Both the position numbers and the translations under genes were made by a program. The notes beneath the pieces are model-generated. The model saw only the letters and a list, made by a program, of their open reading frames with translations. It made no database searches and was not told the origin of the DNA. DNA of 64,000 bases from Panacibacter ginsenosidivorans (lineage in GTDB: Bacteria > Bacteroidota > Bacteroidia > Chitinophagales > Chitinophagaceae): NCBI RefSeq assembly GCF_007971225.1, contig NZ_CP042435.1, positions 806,001-870,000 of the forward strand, read 5' to 3'. Below are positions 45,103 through 53,553 of this stretch, in pieces; positions within the stretch are counted from its first letter, which is position 1; the number at the start of each line of letters is the position of its first letter.

Positions 45103-46089
45103 TCATTTATTTTCACGGGTAGGTTCCTTTGCAAACAATGTAGCTATTTGAAGATCTTCGCTATTATCGCCTTCGACTGTAATATTATTATAACCCCAAT
45201 CTTGCTTTTCTGTTTCACGCATCTGTTCACTTGTTTGCCGGCTGCCATCATGGCTCCAGCCCGGCGGGCCAAAAATATAATTCCATTTTTCTTTAAAGCT
45301 TATATCCTTTATCCTTACATCCTTCCATAATTGTTTCCATTCATGAAACACAATATTGACCGGAGTTTGTTCTTCCACATTTTTTGTAAGACCATATTTT
45401 AACGGAGCATATTCTTCTTCTGGTAATTCAGGTTGAAATGTGCCAAAAAATTTATCCCAGACTATCAGGAACATACCCATATTCATATCGAGATATTTAG
45501 GATTAGAAGCATGGTGTACCCTGTGATGAGAAGGTGTTACAAAAATATATTCCATCCAACCCATTTTTTTGATCAGCTCAGTATGCACAAAAATGCCCCA
45601 TATCTGTGTGGCGGAATAAATAAAAGCTATATCCAGTGGTTTAAACCCACACAAGGCAAGCGGAATAAAATAAATAAATCTATATAAAGGCTGAAATACA
45701 GAAGAGCGGAAACCAACTGTAAAATTCATTTTTTGCGAACTGTGATGCGTAACGTGCGTGGCCCAAAAAAATCGTACTTCATGATCAAACCTGTGCAACC
45801 AGTAATAAATAAAATCTTCTGACAATAAAAGTAATAACCAATATGCAGTTGCAGATTGCCAGGTTATAGCCGATCTGCTGTAAAACCAACTCAATACTGT
45901 TAAAGAAACAATACGGAAAATAAGATCTAAACCTCCGTTCAGCAGCATCAGGTAAACATTGGCAACCGTATCTTTAACTGTATAAGACTTTCTGTGCTGC
46001 AGATGCGTCAATAGAATTTCTATTCCTATAATGAGGAGATATAGAGGTGTTGATAAAATAATGAGCCATTGCTCTCTTATACTTTCCAT
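45103..46089 (-). CDS. Sterol desaturase / fatty acid hydroxylase family protein
   Basis: 328 residues with four or five membrane helices and the three histidine clusters of the di-iron family: HRFDHEVRFFWATHVTHHSS, and HTELI with TPSHHRVHHASN. DMNMGMFLIVWDKFFGTFQPE is a common following motif. It is an integral membrane oxidase acting on lipids. Substrate unknown; bacterial relatives act on carotenoids, sterol-like lipids or alkylglycerols. Confidence 0.88.
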   Translation of the reverse strand: MESIREQWLIILSTPLYLLIIGIEILLTHLQHRKSYTVKDTVANVYLMLLNGGLDLIFRIVSLTVLSWFYSRSAITWQSATAYWLLLLLSEDFIYYWLHRFDHEVRFFWATHVTHHSSQKMNFTVGFRSSVFQPLYRFIYFIPLALCGFKPLDIAFIYSATQIWGIFVHTELIKKMGWMEYIFVTPSHHRVHHASNPKYLDMNMGMFLIVWDKFFGTFQPELPEEEYAPLKYGLTKNVEEQTPVNIVFHEWKQLWKDVRIKDISFKEKWNYIFGPPGWSHDGSRQTSEQMRETEKQDWGYNNITVEGDNSEDLQIATLFAKEPTRENK

Positions 46090-46192
46090 GTTGTAAGGGG
46101 TTGGCTGCAGTTAATTAACTGAAAAGCCTCAAATTTGTCTGGGCAAAGGAAATACAAATCTTCAAAAAAGTAATTTAAAACTTTCTGAAAGC

Positions 46193-46669
46193 ATGAAAGA
46201 GGATATTTTACATAATTGGCAAAAAAAGTCTACAGACCACCAGAAACAATACAGACAATTCCTGAATCGTGCCGACAAGAATAAAGTTTTGAAACAATTA
46301 CCCGATCTGCATGAAGAAGCTTTTCAAAAAATAAATTGCCTGGAATGTGCCGCCTGCTGCAGAAATTACTCGCCGCGTTTTAAAACACCTGATATAAAAC
46401 GTATAAGCAAGCATTTAAAAATGCGTGAAAGTGATTTTATAGAAACCTACCTGAGAATTGATGAAGATGGTGATTACGTAGTAAAAAGCAAACCCTGCCC
46501 ATTTCTTGGTGAAGATAATTATTGCAGTATTTACGATGTAAGGCCTTCTGACTGTCACCGCTTTCCTTATACGGATGAAGATGTGATTTTAAAAAGACCA
46601 AATATTACTTTGAAGAATTCCACCTTCTGCCCTATTGTTTATTATGTGCTGGAAAAGCTGTTGCCATAA
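46193..46669 (+). CDS. YkgJ-family cysteine cluster protein
   Basis: 158 residues. CLECAACCRNYSP and SKPCPFLGEDNYCSIYDVRPSDCHRFP are the conserved cysteine motifs of the UPF0153/YkgJ family, proposed to bind zinc or an iron-sulphur cluster. No further function is known. Divergent from the desaturase gene. Confidence 0.87.
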   Translation: MKEDILHNWQKKSTDHQKQYRQFLNRADKNKVLKQLPDLHEEAFQKINCLECAACCRNYSPRFKTPDIKRISKHLKMRESDFIETYLRIDEDGDYVVKSKPCPFLGEDNYCSIYDVRPSDCHRFPYTDEDVILKRPNITLKNSTFCPIVYYVLEKLLP

Positions 46670-46678
46670 AATATAAAA

Positions 46679-46730
46679 GTACAAGTGAGTGACACAACCG
46701 GTGATGCCATAAAAAACAATAGCCTGCAAA
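46679..46730. repeat. Intergenic unit, single, right-facing, family B
   Basis: Arm GTACAAGTGAGTGACACAAC (46679-46698) starts 10 bases after one stop codon, and its tail ends at the stop of the convergent MFS gene. It fills the gap completely. Confidence 0.8.
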
Positions 46731-47975
46731 CTAATATTCCATCTTTCTTAAACTTGGCGCTTTAAACCATGTTGTAATTACAACTAATAAGGTCATACAT
46801 CCACCAAACACCACAGAAGGAACAACACCAAGCATTTTTGCTGCAACGCCACTTTCAAACTGACCGAGTTCGTTGCTTGAATTAATGAACATGCTGTTGA
46901 CACTCATGACACGGCCACGCATATTGTCCGGCGTTTTCAATTGAAGAATAGTACCACGAATTACAACGCTTATACCATCGAGCATACCGCTTAGCATTAA
47001 TGCAAAAAATGAGAGCCAGAAAAATTTTGACAATGCAAATATGATAATGCAGGTACCAAAACCACCTACTGCAAAAAATAATTTTCTCCCTTGCTGCCGT
47101 TGCAATGGAAATACTGTAAGCATTACCACAATACAAATAGAACCTATATCCATTGCTGCATTCAACCAACCAAAACCTATTGCACCAACTTTTAATATAT
47201 CTCTTGCATACACAGGCACCATGGCAACAGCACCACCAAACAACACTGCAAAAAGATCGAGCGATAATGCGCCAAGCACTTCTTTTGTTTTGAAAACAAA
47301 ACGCAGGCCTTCCTTTACACTATCCCATGTTTTCTTCTCGCCGGGTTCGTTTAATGCTGGTTTGGGTTTTAGTTGCAGCATTACAAAAAAAGCTGCCAGT
47401 ATAAGTGAGCAGATCACTATTAATGTTCCTGTTATTCCTGCATACGATATTAGTAATCCTCCCATCGCATGGCCAACTACAGATGCAGTAAGCCATACAC
47501 CCTGGTTCCACGTGGTTGCATTCTGCAGTATATTTTTTGGAACGATATACGCAACAAGTACTCCAAACACGGGCCCTGTAAATGCACGTGTAATGCCTGT
47601 GCAGAATATCACTGCATATATACAAACCGCTATCCAGTGATTAGTTAAATGTGCTGATGTAAATTTTGTAGAAAGCATTAATAAAATCAATGCACATAGT
47701 GCATAGATCAACACGCCGCGTAATATCATTTTTCTTTTTTCGCTGAGATCAATTACGTGACCGGCGTATAGTGCAAGCGAAACGGCAGGAATTACTTCAG
47801 ACAAACCAACCAAACCAATTGCCAACGGGTCATTTGTCAAATTGTATATCCACCAGCCAACCAATGTACCCATCATACGTAGCCCCATAATGAAAATAAA
47901 ACGGCCGGCCATAAGGCTTCTGTACTCTGGTATTTTTACCGCTTCTAAAGGATCCTGCTTTCTGGTTAATGACAT
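46731..47975 (-). CDS. MFS transporter
   Basis: 414 residues with about twelve membrane helices. IPEYRSLMAGRFIFIMGLRMMGTLVGWWIYNLTNDPLAIGLVGL and the loop GHVIDLSEKRKMI (the MFS motif A position) place it in the major facilitator superfamily, in the group of enterobactin-exporter-like/DHA3 efflux proteins. Substrate unknown. A TACATTTG -7 candidate at 48019-48012 overlaps the repeat unit upstream. Confidence 0.87.
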   Translation of the reverse strand: MSLTRKQDPLEAVKIPEYRSLMAGRFIFIMGLRMMGTLVGWWIYNLTNDPLAIGLVGLSEVIPAVSLALYAGHVIDLSEKRKMILRGVLIYALCALILLMLSTKFTSAHLTNHWIAVCIYAVIFCTGITRAFTGPVFGVLVAYIVPKNILQNATTWNQGVWLTASVVGHAMGGLLISYAGITGTLIVICSLILAAFFVMLQLKPKPALNEPGEKKTWDSVKEGLRFVFKTKEVLGALSLDLFAVLFGGAVAMVPVYARDILKVGAIGFGWLNAAMDIGSICIVVMLTVFPLQRQQGRKLFFAVGGFGTCIIIFALSKFFWLSFFALMLSGMLDGISVVIRGTILQLKTPDNMRGRVMSVNSMFINSSNELGQFESGVAAKMLGVVPSVVFGGCMTLLVVITTWFKAPSLRKMEY

Positions 47976-48011
47976 GAATAAAAATTAATACCCGCTCTGT
48001 AGATAAAAGTG

Positions 48012-48019
48012 CAAATGTA
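48012..48019 (-). promoter_or_regulatory. -7 element TACATTTG overlapping a repeat arm
   Basis: TAnnTTTG match on the minus strand, 36 bases before the MFS start. Its first three bases are the TAC end of the arm at 48017-48036. Confidence 0.35.
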
Positions 48020-48075
48020 CAAGAGTGCGACGCAACAGTTGATGCTATGAAAAATAAAAGCCGGGTTCACAAAAA
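48017..48075. repeat. Intergenic unit, single, right-facing, family A
   Basis: Arm GTACAAGAGTGCGACGCAAC (48017-48036), tail GATGCTATGAAAAATAAAAG then CCGGGTTCACAAAAA, abutting the stop of the deoxynucleoside kinase gene. Confidence 0.82.
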
Positions 48076-48076
48076 T

Positions 48077-48709
48077 TCACGGTAATGTAAAATAATGCTG
48101 CCCGTCATCAAGATCGCTCTCTAACGCATCCAGCACTACTTTCAGGTGCTTTTCATTGTCAAGAAAATCCGCGCTGGATGCATCAATGAAAATAGTCTTT
48201 ATGTTGTGCTGCTTTATATAACCTGTATATGTTTCCTGTATGTTAAAGAGATATTCATCAGGTATACTTTGCTCGTAACTGCGGTTGCGCTTCCTTATAT
48301 TTTTTTGCAATTTAGCCACAGGCGCATGCAGGTAAATAACTATATCGGGAAAAATGATCTGCTGGTGCATAATATCAAACAGCTTTTGATACAACCGGAA
48401 CTCTTCTTCAGGCAGATTTACTTTTGCAAACAACAGACATTTGGTGAACAAATAATCAGAAACGGTTACCGATTGAAACATATCTTTTGTACGCAGCATA
48501 TCTTTCAATTGCTTATAACGCTCTGCCATAAAAAATAATTCAAGCGGAAAAGCATATTGCTTCGGGTTCTCGTAAAACTTTGGCAGAAAAGGGTTTTCAT
48601 CAAACTCTTCTAAAACCAAACGTGCATTCAGTTTCTTCGACAGCAAATGCGCCAGCGTTGTTTTACCTGCTCCAATATTTCCTTCAATGGCTATGAAATG
48701 ATATTTCAT
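48077..48709 (-). CDS. Deoxynucleoside kinase
   Basis: 210 residues from MKYHFIAIEGNIGAGKTTLA; the open frame continues 32 codons upstream through a repeat unit and is not credible there. The P-loop EGNIGAGKT, LVLEEFDENPFLPKFYENP and the lid RKRNRSYEQ identify the dNK/dGK-dCK family. It phosphorylates purine and/or pyrimidine deoxynucleosides for salvage. folK lies upstream on the same strand across about 180 bases. Confidence 0.88.
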   Translation of the reverse strand: MKYHFIAIEGNIGAGKTTLAHLLSKKLNARLVLEEFDENPFLPKFYENPKQYAFPLELFFMAERYKQLKDMLRTKDMFQSVTVSDYLFTKCLLFAKVNLPEEEFRLYQKLFDIMHQQIIFPDIVIYLHAPVAKLQKNIRKRNRSYEQSIPDEYLFNIQETYTGYIKQHNIKTIFIDASSADFLDNEKHLKVVLDALESDLDDGQHYFTLP

Positions 48710-48726
48710 TAGTGAACCGGATTTTT

Positions 48727-48785
48727 CTTTTTTTGAACCAGGCAACAAATCAATGTGCTTCGTTCCTTGCGTCGCACTCTTCTGC
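48727..48785. repeat. Intergenic unit, single, left-facing, family A
   Basis: Tail TTTTGAACCAGGCAACAAAT, arm CTTGCGTCGCACTCTT (48766-48781) with the GTAC end altered to CTGC. Lies between the dNK start and folK. Confidence 0.7.
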
Positions 48786-48890
48786 TTTATTTCTTTACGC
48801 AGCAAAATATAACTAACCTATTTTCATAACTGCTCTTAACAAAATGTCGTCTTCATCAAAAAGGCTGATATTCAAAATTAAGTGCTGCAA

Positions 48891-49382
48891 TCAGTTGTTG
48901 GAATCAATTTTATACACATTCAGGGTATCTGCACATTCTTCGAGTAATTGGGCCACGCTTTTATTAAAAACAGGATGTACGAAATCGGGAGCAATTTCTG
49001 CAAGTGGCATCAATACAAAACGTCTTTGGTGCATGCGTGGATGGGGAACTATAAGGTTGGGCTCGTTAATAATATCGTTGTTGAAAAAAAGAATGTCAAT
49101 ATCAATGGTGCGTGGGCCCATCTTCACTGCCCGTTCCCGTCCCATTATGTTTTCTATACGCAATAATGTTTCAATAAGTTTGTGAGCCTTTAATTCTGTA
49201 TTAATAAGTAGTACCTGGTTATAAAAGTCAGGCTGATTTTCCAAACCCCATGCGGCTGTTTCATATATAGACGATTTACGAACTATTTCGCCACAGTATT
49301 GTTTAATATAATTATACGCCGTTAACAGATTGTCCGAACGGTTGCCTAAATTGCCGCCTGTCAGCAGGTATGCTTTATTCAT
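48891..49382 (-). CDS. folK: 6-hydroxymethyl-7,8-dihydropterin pyrophosphokinase
   Basis: 163 residues. LLTGGNLGNRSDNL, ENQPDFYNQVLLINT and GPRTIDIDILFFNN with HPRMHQRRFVLMPLAEIAP are the HPPK signature. It transfers pyrophosphate from ATP to the pterin in folate synthesis. Divergent from sppA with 59 bases between the starts. Confidence 0.93.
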   Translation of the reverse strand: MNKAYLLTGGNLGNRSDNLLTAYNYIKQYCGEIVRKSSIYETAAWGLENQPDFYNQVLLINTELKAHKLIETLLRIENIMGRERAVKMGPRTIDIDILFFNNDIINEPNLIVPHPRMHQRRFVLMPLAEIAPDFVHPVFNKSVAQLLEECADTLNVYKIDSNN

Positions 49383-49414
49383 AAATAGAAATAGTAAAAG
49401 GGTTCAAATATCTT

Positions 49415-49422
49415 TATTTTTG
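49415..49422 (+). promoter_or_regulatory. -7 element TATTTTTG of sppA
   Basis: TAnnTTTG match, 19 bases before the sppA ATG, in the short folK-sppA divergent gap. Confidence 0.45.
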
Positions 49423-49441
49423 AAATGCACAAAAGAGAACT

Positions 49442-51205
49442 ATGAAGAGTTTCCTAAAAATATTTTTTGCTTCGTTCGTGGCATTGACCATTTTCAGTTT
49501 ACTTGCAATCGTTATTGGCTTCTGGATACTGACAAGTGTTTTACAGCCAGATAAACCGCAGGTTGGCTCAAAAGGTGTTTTGGTGTTAGATCTGAATGTT
49601 GCATATAACGAGCAGGAAAAAGATAATCCACTTTCTGCATTATCTGGTAATGAATCTGGTAATGCACCCGGTTTATATGATGTAGTGCGCATGTTGCATT
49701 ATGCAAAAACAGATAGTACTATTAAGGGTCTTTATATAAAAGGTGGTTATAACGCTAACGGTTTTGCTTCCAGTGAAGAGTTACGTAAAGCTGTAGTTGA
49801 TTTTAAGGAAAGTAAAAAGTTTGTAATTGCTTATGGAGAAACATTGGACCAAAAGTCATATTATGTTTCTACAGCAGCAGATAAAGTTTACTGTCATCCT
49901 CAGGGTGGTATTGATTGGGACGGGTTTTCAGTAACACTTTTGTTCATGAAAGGTTTGTTGGATAAACTTGGCGTAGAGCCACAGGTATTTTATGCAGGTA
50001 AATTTAAAAGTGCTACAGAACCTTTCCGTTTTACAAAAATGTCTGATCCTAATCGCCTTCAGACCACAGATATGCTTAACGATCTGTACGCAACTTTTCT
50101 CGAAACAACAGCTCAGGCCAGGAAAATTGATACGGCTACGTTACATCAGCTTTCTATTGACGGCACCATAAGAACTGCTTCTGATGCTTTAGCAAATAAA
50201 TTGGTAGATGGATTAAAATATGACGATGAAGTAAAAGATGAACTAATAAAAAAACTAAACATTAAAGAAGCCGATAAGATCAATTTTGTTTCATTGGGTA
50301 AATATGCAAAAGCAGTAAATTTCAAAAATAGCAAAGGAGATGACAAGATCGCAATAATTTATGCATCCGGAGATATAGTAGGTGGTAAAGGTCAGGATGG
50401 GGAAATAGGCAGTGATAATTTCGTGGAACTTATCAGAAAAGCAAGATTGGATGATGATGTAAAAGCGATCGTATTTCGTGTTAATTCACCAGGCGGTAGT
50501 TCGTTAGCGAGTGATGCGATCTGGAGAGAGATAACGCTTGCAAAAAAAGAAAAACCGGTTGTTGTTAGTATGGGTGATTATGCCGCATCCGGAGGTTATT
50601 ATATTAGCTGCAATGCTGATTCTGTTTTTGCAGATGCAAGCACTATTACCGGCTCAATTGGTGTATTTAGTTTACTCCCTAATATGCAGAAACTTTTCAA
50701 CGATAAACTCGGCATCACTTTCGATGGCGTTAAAACTGCACCTTATGCAGATATGGGCGGCATTAACCGCCCACTTACCGAACCGGAAAAAAGATTTTTG
50801 CAGTTATCTATAGATTCAATTTATAGCACTTTCAAACAGCGTGTTGCTGATGGCAGAAAAACTGATATTAATTTTATTGACAGTATAGCACAGGGTCATG
50901 TTTATACTGGTCAACGTGCTATCTCTTTGAGACTTGTTGACAGAACAGGCACTTTACAGGATGCCGTTAATTGTGCAGCAAGAATGGCAAAAAGTAAGAG
51001 CTACTGGTTAAAAGAATATCCTGAAAAGAAATCGTTTTGGGAGGAATTAACAAATGTCAGTTCTTATACTGAATCAGCAAGCGAAAAAACCATTGAAAAT
51101 AAAATTGGGAAAGATCAATATAACATGCTGCAACAGGTAAACAAAATAAAAGAGATGATTAAAACACCTCAATCCAGGCTGCCTTTTGATCTAACAGTCA
51201 ATTAA
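49442..51205 (+). CDS. sppA: Signal peptide peptidase SppA, long (67K) type
   Basis: 587 residues. An N-terminal membrane anchor (about 7-30) is followed by two tandem S49 peptidase domains. The general base K189 lies in YAGKFKSATEPF of the first domain, and the nucleophile S383 in GDYAASGGYYIS of the second. This split Lys/Ser arrangement is that of E. coli SppA. It degrades released signal peptides in the inner membrane. Its stop overlaps the stop of the convergent toxin gene. Confidence 0.94.
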   Translation: MKSFLKIFFASFVALTIFSLLAIVIGFWILTSVLQPDKPQVGSKGVLVLDLNVAYNEQEKDNPLSALSGNESGNAPGLYDVVRMLHYAKTDSTIKGLYIKGGYNANGFASSEELRKAVVDFKESKKFVIAYGETLDQKSYYVSTAADKVYCHPQGGIDWDGFSVTLLFMKGLLDKLGVEPQVFYAGKFKSATEPFRFTKMSDPNRLQTTDMLNDLYATFLETTAQARKIDTATLHQLSIDGTIRTASDALANKLVDGLKYDDEVKDELIKKLNIKEADKINFVSLGKYAKAVNFKNSKGDDKIAIIYASGDIVGGKGQDGEIGSDNFVELIRKARLDDDVKAIVFRVNSPGGSSLASDAIWREITLAKKEKPVVVSMGDYAASGGYYISCNADSVFADASTITGSIGVFSLLPNMQKLFNDKLGITFDGVKTAPYADMGGINRPLTEPEKRFLQLSIDSIYSTFKQRVADGRKTDINFIDSIAQGHVYTGQRAISLRLVDRTGTLQDAVNCAARMAKSKSYWLKEYPEKKSFWEELTNVSSYTESASEKTIENKIGKDQYNMLQQVNKIKEMIKTPQSRLPFDLTVN

Positions 51206-51657
51206 ACTTTAAAGAGTCTTTCGTCAAACCTGAAATTATTTCTCGCCTTTAATTTTATCTTTTTAAAAGATTCATGTGCAGGATTTAGTAAAAAATTATT
51301 TTCCTGCTCTACAACTACAGATGGACATTTGATAATTAGTGGCGCATTGGATTTCATAATCGTAGTTCCCATCCATTGTGTATATTCAAAATCTTTCCAC
51401 CAATCTTTTTTTAATTTCCCTACAGCTATTTCGTGAATGCCTATGTTATCTGGAATTTCGATCTCTATTAATTGAATTAATTGTAATTGCTCTAAAGTAC
51501 TTGCATTCGCCAGTACTTCGAGTAAACCGAGAGATATGCTTTCACTGGTATAGACTACAGGCGTACCGGGTAAATTCCATCTGCCACCCTTAAGCCTGGC
51601 ACCATTTCCTGAAATATCATCAGCATATTTTGGATGCGAAAATCTGTAAACTATCAT
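51202..51657 (-). CDS. RES-domain toxin
   Basis: 151 residues. The RES fold is recognised by YRFSHPKYADDISGNGARLKGGRWN (arginine), PVVYTSESISLGLLEVL (E47) and PSVVVEQENNFLLNPAH (S113). The family is related to ADP-ribosyltransferases and depletes cellular NAD+. It lies downstream of its antitoxin with a 4-base ATGA overlap. Its stop shares bases with the stop of sppA, leaving no terminator between the convergent genes. Confidence 0.92.
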   Translation of the reverse strand: MIVYRFSHPKYADDISGNGARLKGGRWNLPGTPVVYTSESISLGLLEVLANASTLEQLQLIQLIEIEIPDNIGIHEIAVGKLKKDWWKDFEYTQWMGTTIMKSNAPLIIKCPSVVVEQENNFLLNPAHESFKKIKLKARNNFRFDERLFKV

Positions 51658-52106
51658 GTATAAACGCCGTATTGAATTCTTCCAAGCTGGTCTGTAATAT
51701 CTTGTATCCCTTGTGTACTGTATAACGATTCAAAATTGAGTACTTGCCCTAATACCTTCTTCTCCCTGTGCAACCACTTGTAAAAGGCTTCAGCATCTGT
51801 AAATGTTTCAAGCCCCATCTGTATCATTTGCTCAATCTGAAGTATCCTATCTACATAGATACCTTCAAAACTACTGTTATCTTTAGAATATCTTTGCAAA
51901 GTTCTTTCAGAAAGGTGCAATATATTAGACCACTCTTTTTGCGTAAAAGGAATTAACGCAGCAATTTTTTCAAATTTTCTATAAGGATAATCAGCTACAA
52001 CAGGCAATCTCTTTTTAGTTGCTCTGTATTCTGCAACAGGTTCATCAACCTTTACGGCTGCAGGAGAACCTGTATTGTATTTTTTAGGTTTAATATTTTT
52101 TGCCAT
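51654..52106 (-). CDS. Xre/MbcA/ParS-type antitoxin of the RES toxin
   Basis: 150 residues from the ATG at 52106; the longer frame starts at a TTG. The N-terminal Xre-like region (FEKIAALIPFTQKEWSNILHLSERTLQRYSKD) and the C-terminal DUF2384 toxin-binding domain (MGLETFTDAEAFYKWLHREKKVLGQ) fit. It neutralises the RES toxin by covering its NAD site and represses its own promoter; the direct repeats at 52110-52142 are the probable operator. Confidence 0.92.
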   Translation of the reverse strand: MAKNIKPKKYNTGSPAAVKVDEPVAEYRATKKRLPVVADYPYRKFEKIAALIPFTQKEWSNILHLSERTLQRYSKDNSSFEGIYVDRILQIEQMIQMGLETFTDAEAFYKWLHREKKVLGQVLNFESLYSTQGIQDITDQLGRIQYGVYT

Positions 52107-52109
52107 AAC

Positions 52110-52142
52110 CGTCAATTGTCGTACAAATATACGTCATTTGTC
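52110..52142 (-). promoter_or_regulatory. Toxin-antitoxin promoter with direct-repeat operator
   Basis: On the minus strand GACAAATGACG (52142-52132), TATATTTG (52131-52124, a -7 element) and GACAATTGACG (52120-52110). The two 11-bp direct repeats are exactly 22 bp apart (two helical turns) and flank the -7 box, so bound antitoxin would block RNA polymerase. Confidence 0.68.
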
Positions 52143-52171
52143 TTTTAATTTAAATTTCTTTTTTATATTTT

Positions 52172-52202
52172 TTTGTACCGGTTAGATTATAAAATAGTTT
52201 TG
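52172..52202 (+). promoter_or_regulatory. Promoter of the ABC permease gene
   Basis: TTTG (52172-52175), 19 bases, TAGTTTTG (52195-52202); the ATG follows 19 bases later. Divergent from the toxin-antitoxin promoter. Confidence 0.62.
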
Positions 52203-52221
52203 CGCTTCAATAACAAGGGAT

Positions 52222-53325
52222 ATGGAAGTTAAATATAGTCAGGCAAAAGCAATGTTCTCCATTACAAAAGCGAGTCTTAAAGCAACTTTTCGCAGTCCAT
52301 CAGCAGTAATTTTTAGCATTGGATTTCCCATGATCTTTATTCTGGTGTTTGGTTTTATTGGCGAAGGAGGAGGATTTTCTGTAAATGTGGCGCTGGATAA
52401 AAGCAGCGATACTACAAACCCCGTTTACGCCGCTATCAGTAATGTACCCGGAATTCATTTTGTTGACAAACCCGATAGCCTGTTAAACGAAGACCTTGAA
52501 AAAGGCAATCTTACTGCATTCATTTCTATCAAAAAAAATACTGGAAACCCAGCTTACTTAGTAAAACTTAAAACTTCTGAAGCCGTAAAAACACAGGATC
52601 TTCAAATACTGCAATCGATTTTAAATTCAGTTATCAGCAACATCAATAATGCAGTGTATCCTAACGCGGAAACGATTGCGACTGTTGATAAAGAAGTTCA
52701 AAAAGTTCCCGGACGTGTTTACCGGCAAATAGATTTTATACTTCCCGGACAGCTTGGTTTTTCATTGCTCAGTGCCGGTGTTTTTGGGGTTGCTTTTTTA
52801 TTCTTTAATCTTCGGCAGCAGTTAGTTTTAAAAAGATTTTTTGCAACACCAATTACAAGAACCTACATTGTTTTGGGTGAAGCGATGAGCCGTGTTTTAT
52901 TTCAAATGATCGCTTCTGTTGTTATTGTAACAATAGGTGTATTTGGTTTTCATTTTACCCTGGTGCATGGCGTTGTAACGTTTATTGAGTTAATGTTACT
53001 GTCTTTACTTGGCCTTATTGTCTTCATGGGTTATGGATTTATTGTAAGTAACGTAGCAAAAAACGAAAGCACCATTCCACCATTTGCAAACCTTTTTACA
53101 TTTCCTCAATTCCTGCTATCGGGCACATTCTTTCCAATAGATGTGTTTCCAAAATGGTTGCAATTTTTTTGTAATCTGTTACCACTAACACATTTCAACA
53201 ATGCCATGCGTGATATATCTTTTGAAGGCGCCACTATATTCGATGTTTGGAAAGATGTAGGTGTGTTGCTTATCTGGGGCGTACTGTTATATGCAGTAGC
53301 CATCAAAGTTTTTAAATGGGAATAA
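52222..53325 (+). CDS. ABC-2 type transporter permease
   Basis: 367 residues with six membrane helices: one N-terminal (FSIGFPMIFILVFGFIG), a large extracytoplasmic loop (about 50-175), then five helices with LLSLLGLIVFMGYGFIVSNVAKNES and LLSGTFFPIDVFPKWLQFFCNLLPLTHF. This is the ABC2_membrane_3/DrrB-like layout of drug or lipid exporters. No ATPase gene is adjacent, so the partner must be elsewhere. Confidence 0.85.
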   Translation: MEVKYSQAKAMFSITKASLKATFRSPSAVIFSIGFPMIFILVFGFIGEGGGFSVNVALDKSSDTTNPVYAAISNVPGIHFVDKPDSLLNEDLEKGNLTAFISIKKNTGNPAYLVKLKTSEAVKTQDLQILQSILNSVISNINNAVYPNAETIATVDKEVQKVPGRVYRQIDFILPGQLGFSLLSAGVFGVAFLFFNLRQQLVLKRFFATPITRTYIVLGEAMSRVLFQMIASVVIVTIGVFGFHFTLVHGVVTFIELMLLSLLGLIVFMGYGFIVSNVAKNESTIPPFANLFTFPQFLLSGTFFPIDVFPKWLQFFCNLLPLTHFNNAMRDISFEGATIFDVWKDVGVLLIWGVLLYAVAIKVFKWE

Positions 53326-53328
53326 ATA

Positions 53329-53549
53329 TTTTTGAGCCCAACATTAGAATAGGCATGAATCTTTCGTTGCGTCGCACTCTTGTGCTGCTATGCGGACAGT
53401 AGCAGATGAATAGACAAAATAAAAAGTGAAATCGCGAAAATGATTTGACTTTTGCCCTTTCACTTTTCACTGATAAATAAAGTTCCGAACGTACAAGTGA
53501 GTGACACAACAGGCGATGCCAAAAGTTATTAAGCTGAAAAACAAAAAAT
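53329..53549. repeat. Intergenic inverted pair, A/B
   Basis: Left arm GTTGCGTCGCACTCTTGTGC (53366-53385), right arm GTACAAGTGAGTGACACAAC (53491-53510). The centre carries a further inverted repeat, AAAAGTGAAA (53422-53431) against TTTCACTTTT (53458-53467). Tails begin just after one stop and end at the next ATG. Confidence 0.83.
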
Positions 53550-53553
53550 ACAA

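Noticed and set aside
47041-47640. 199-codon plus-strand frame inside the MFS gene
   Set aside because: Antisense shadow of a membrane-protein gene; the sense frame has clear MFS features.
48710-48805. 32-codon upstream extension of the deoxynucleoside kinase
   Set aside because: The sequence is part of a repeat unit; family homology starts at MKYHFIAIEGNIGAGKT.
51202-53325. Genomic island carrying the RES/Xre pair and ABC permease
   Set aside because: No integrase, tRNA-associated attachment repeats or clear composition change; treated as a simple toxin-antitoxin insertion among core genes.
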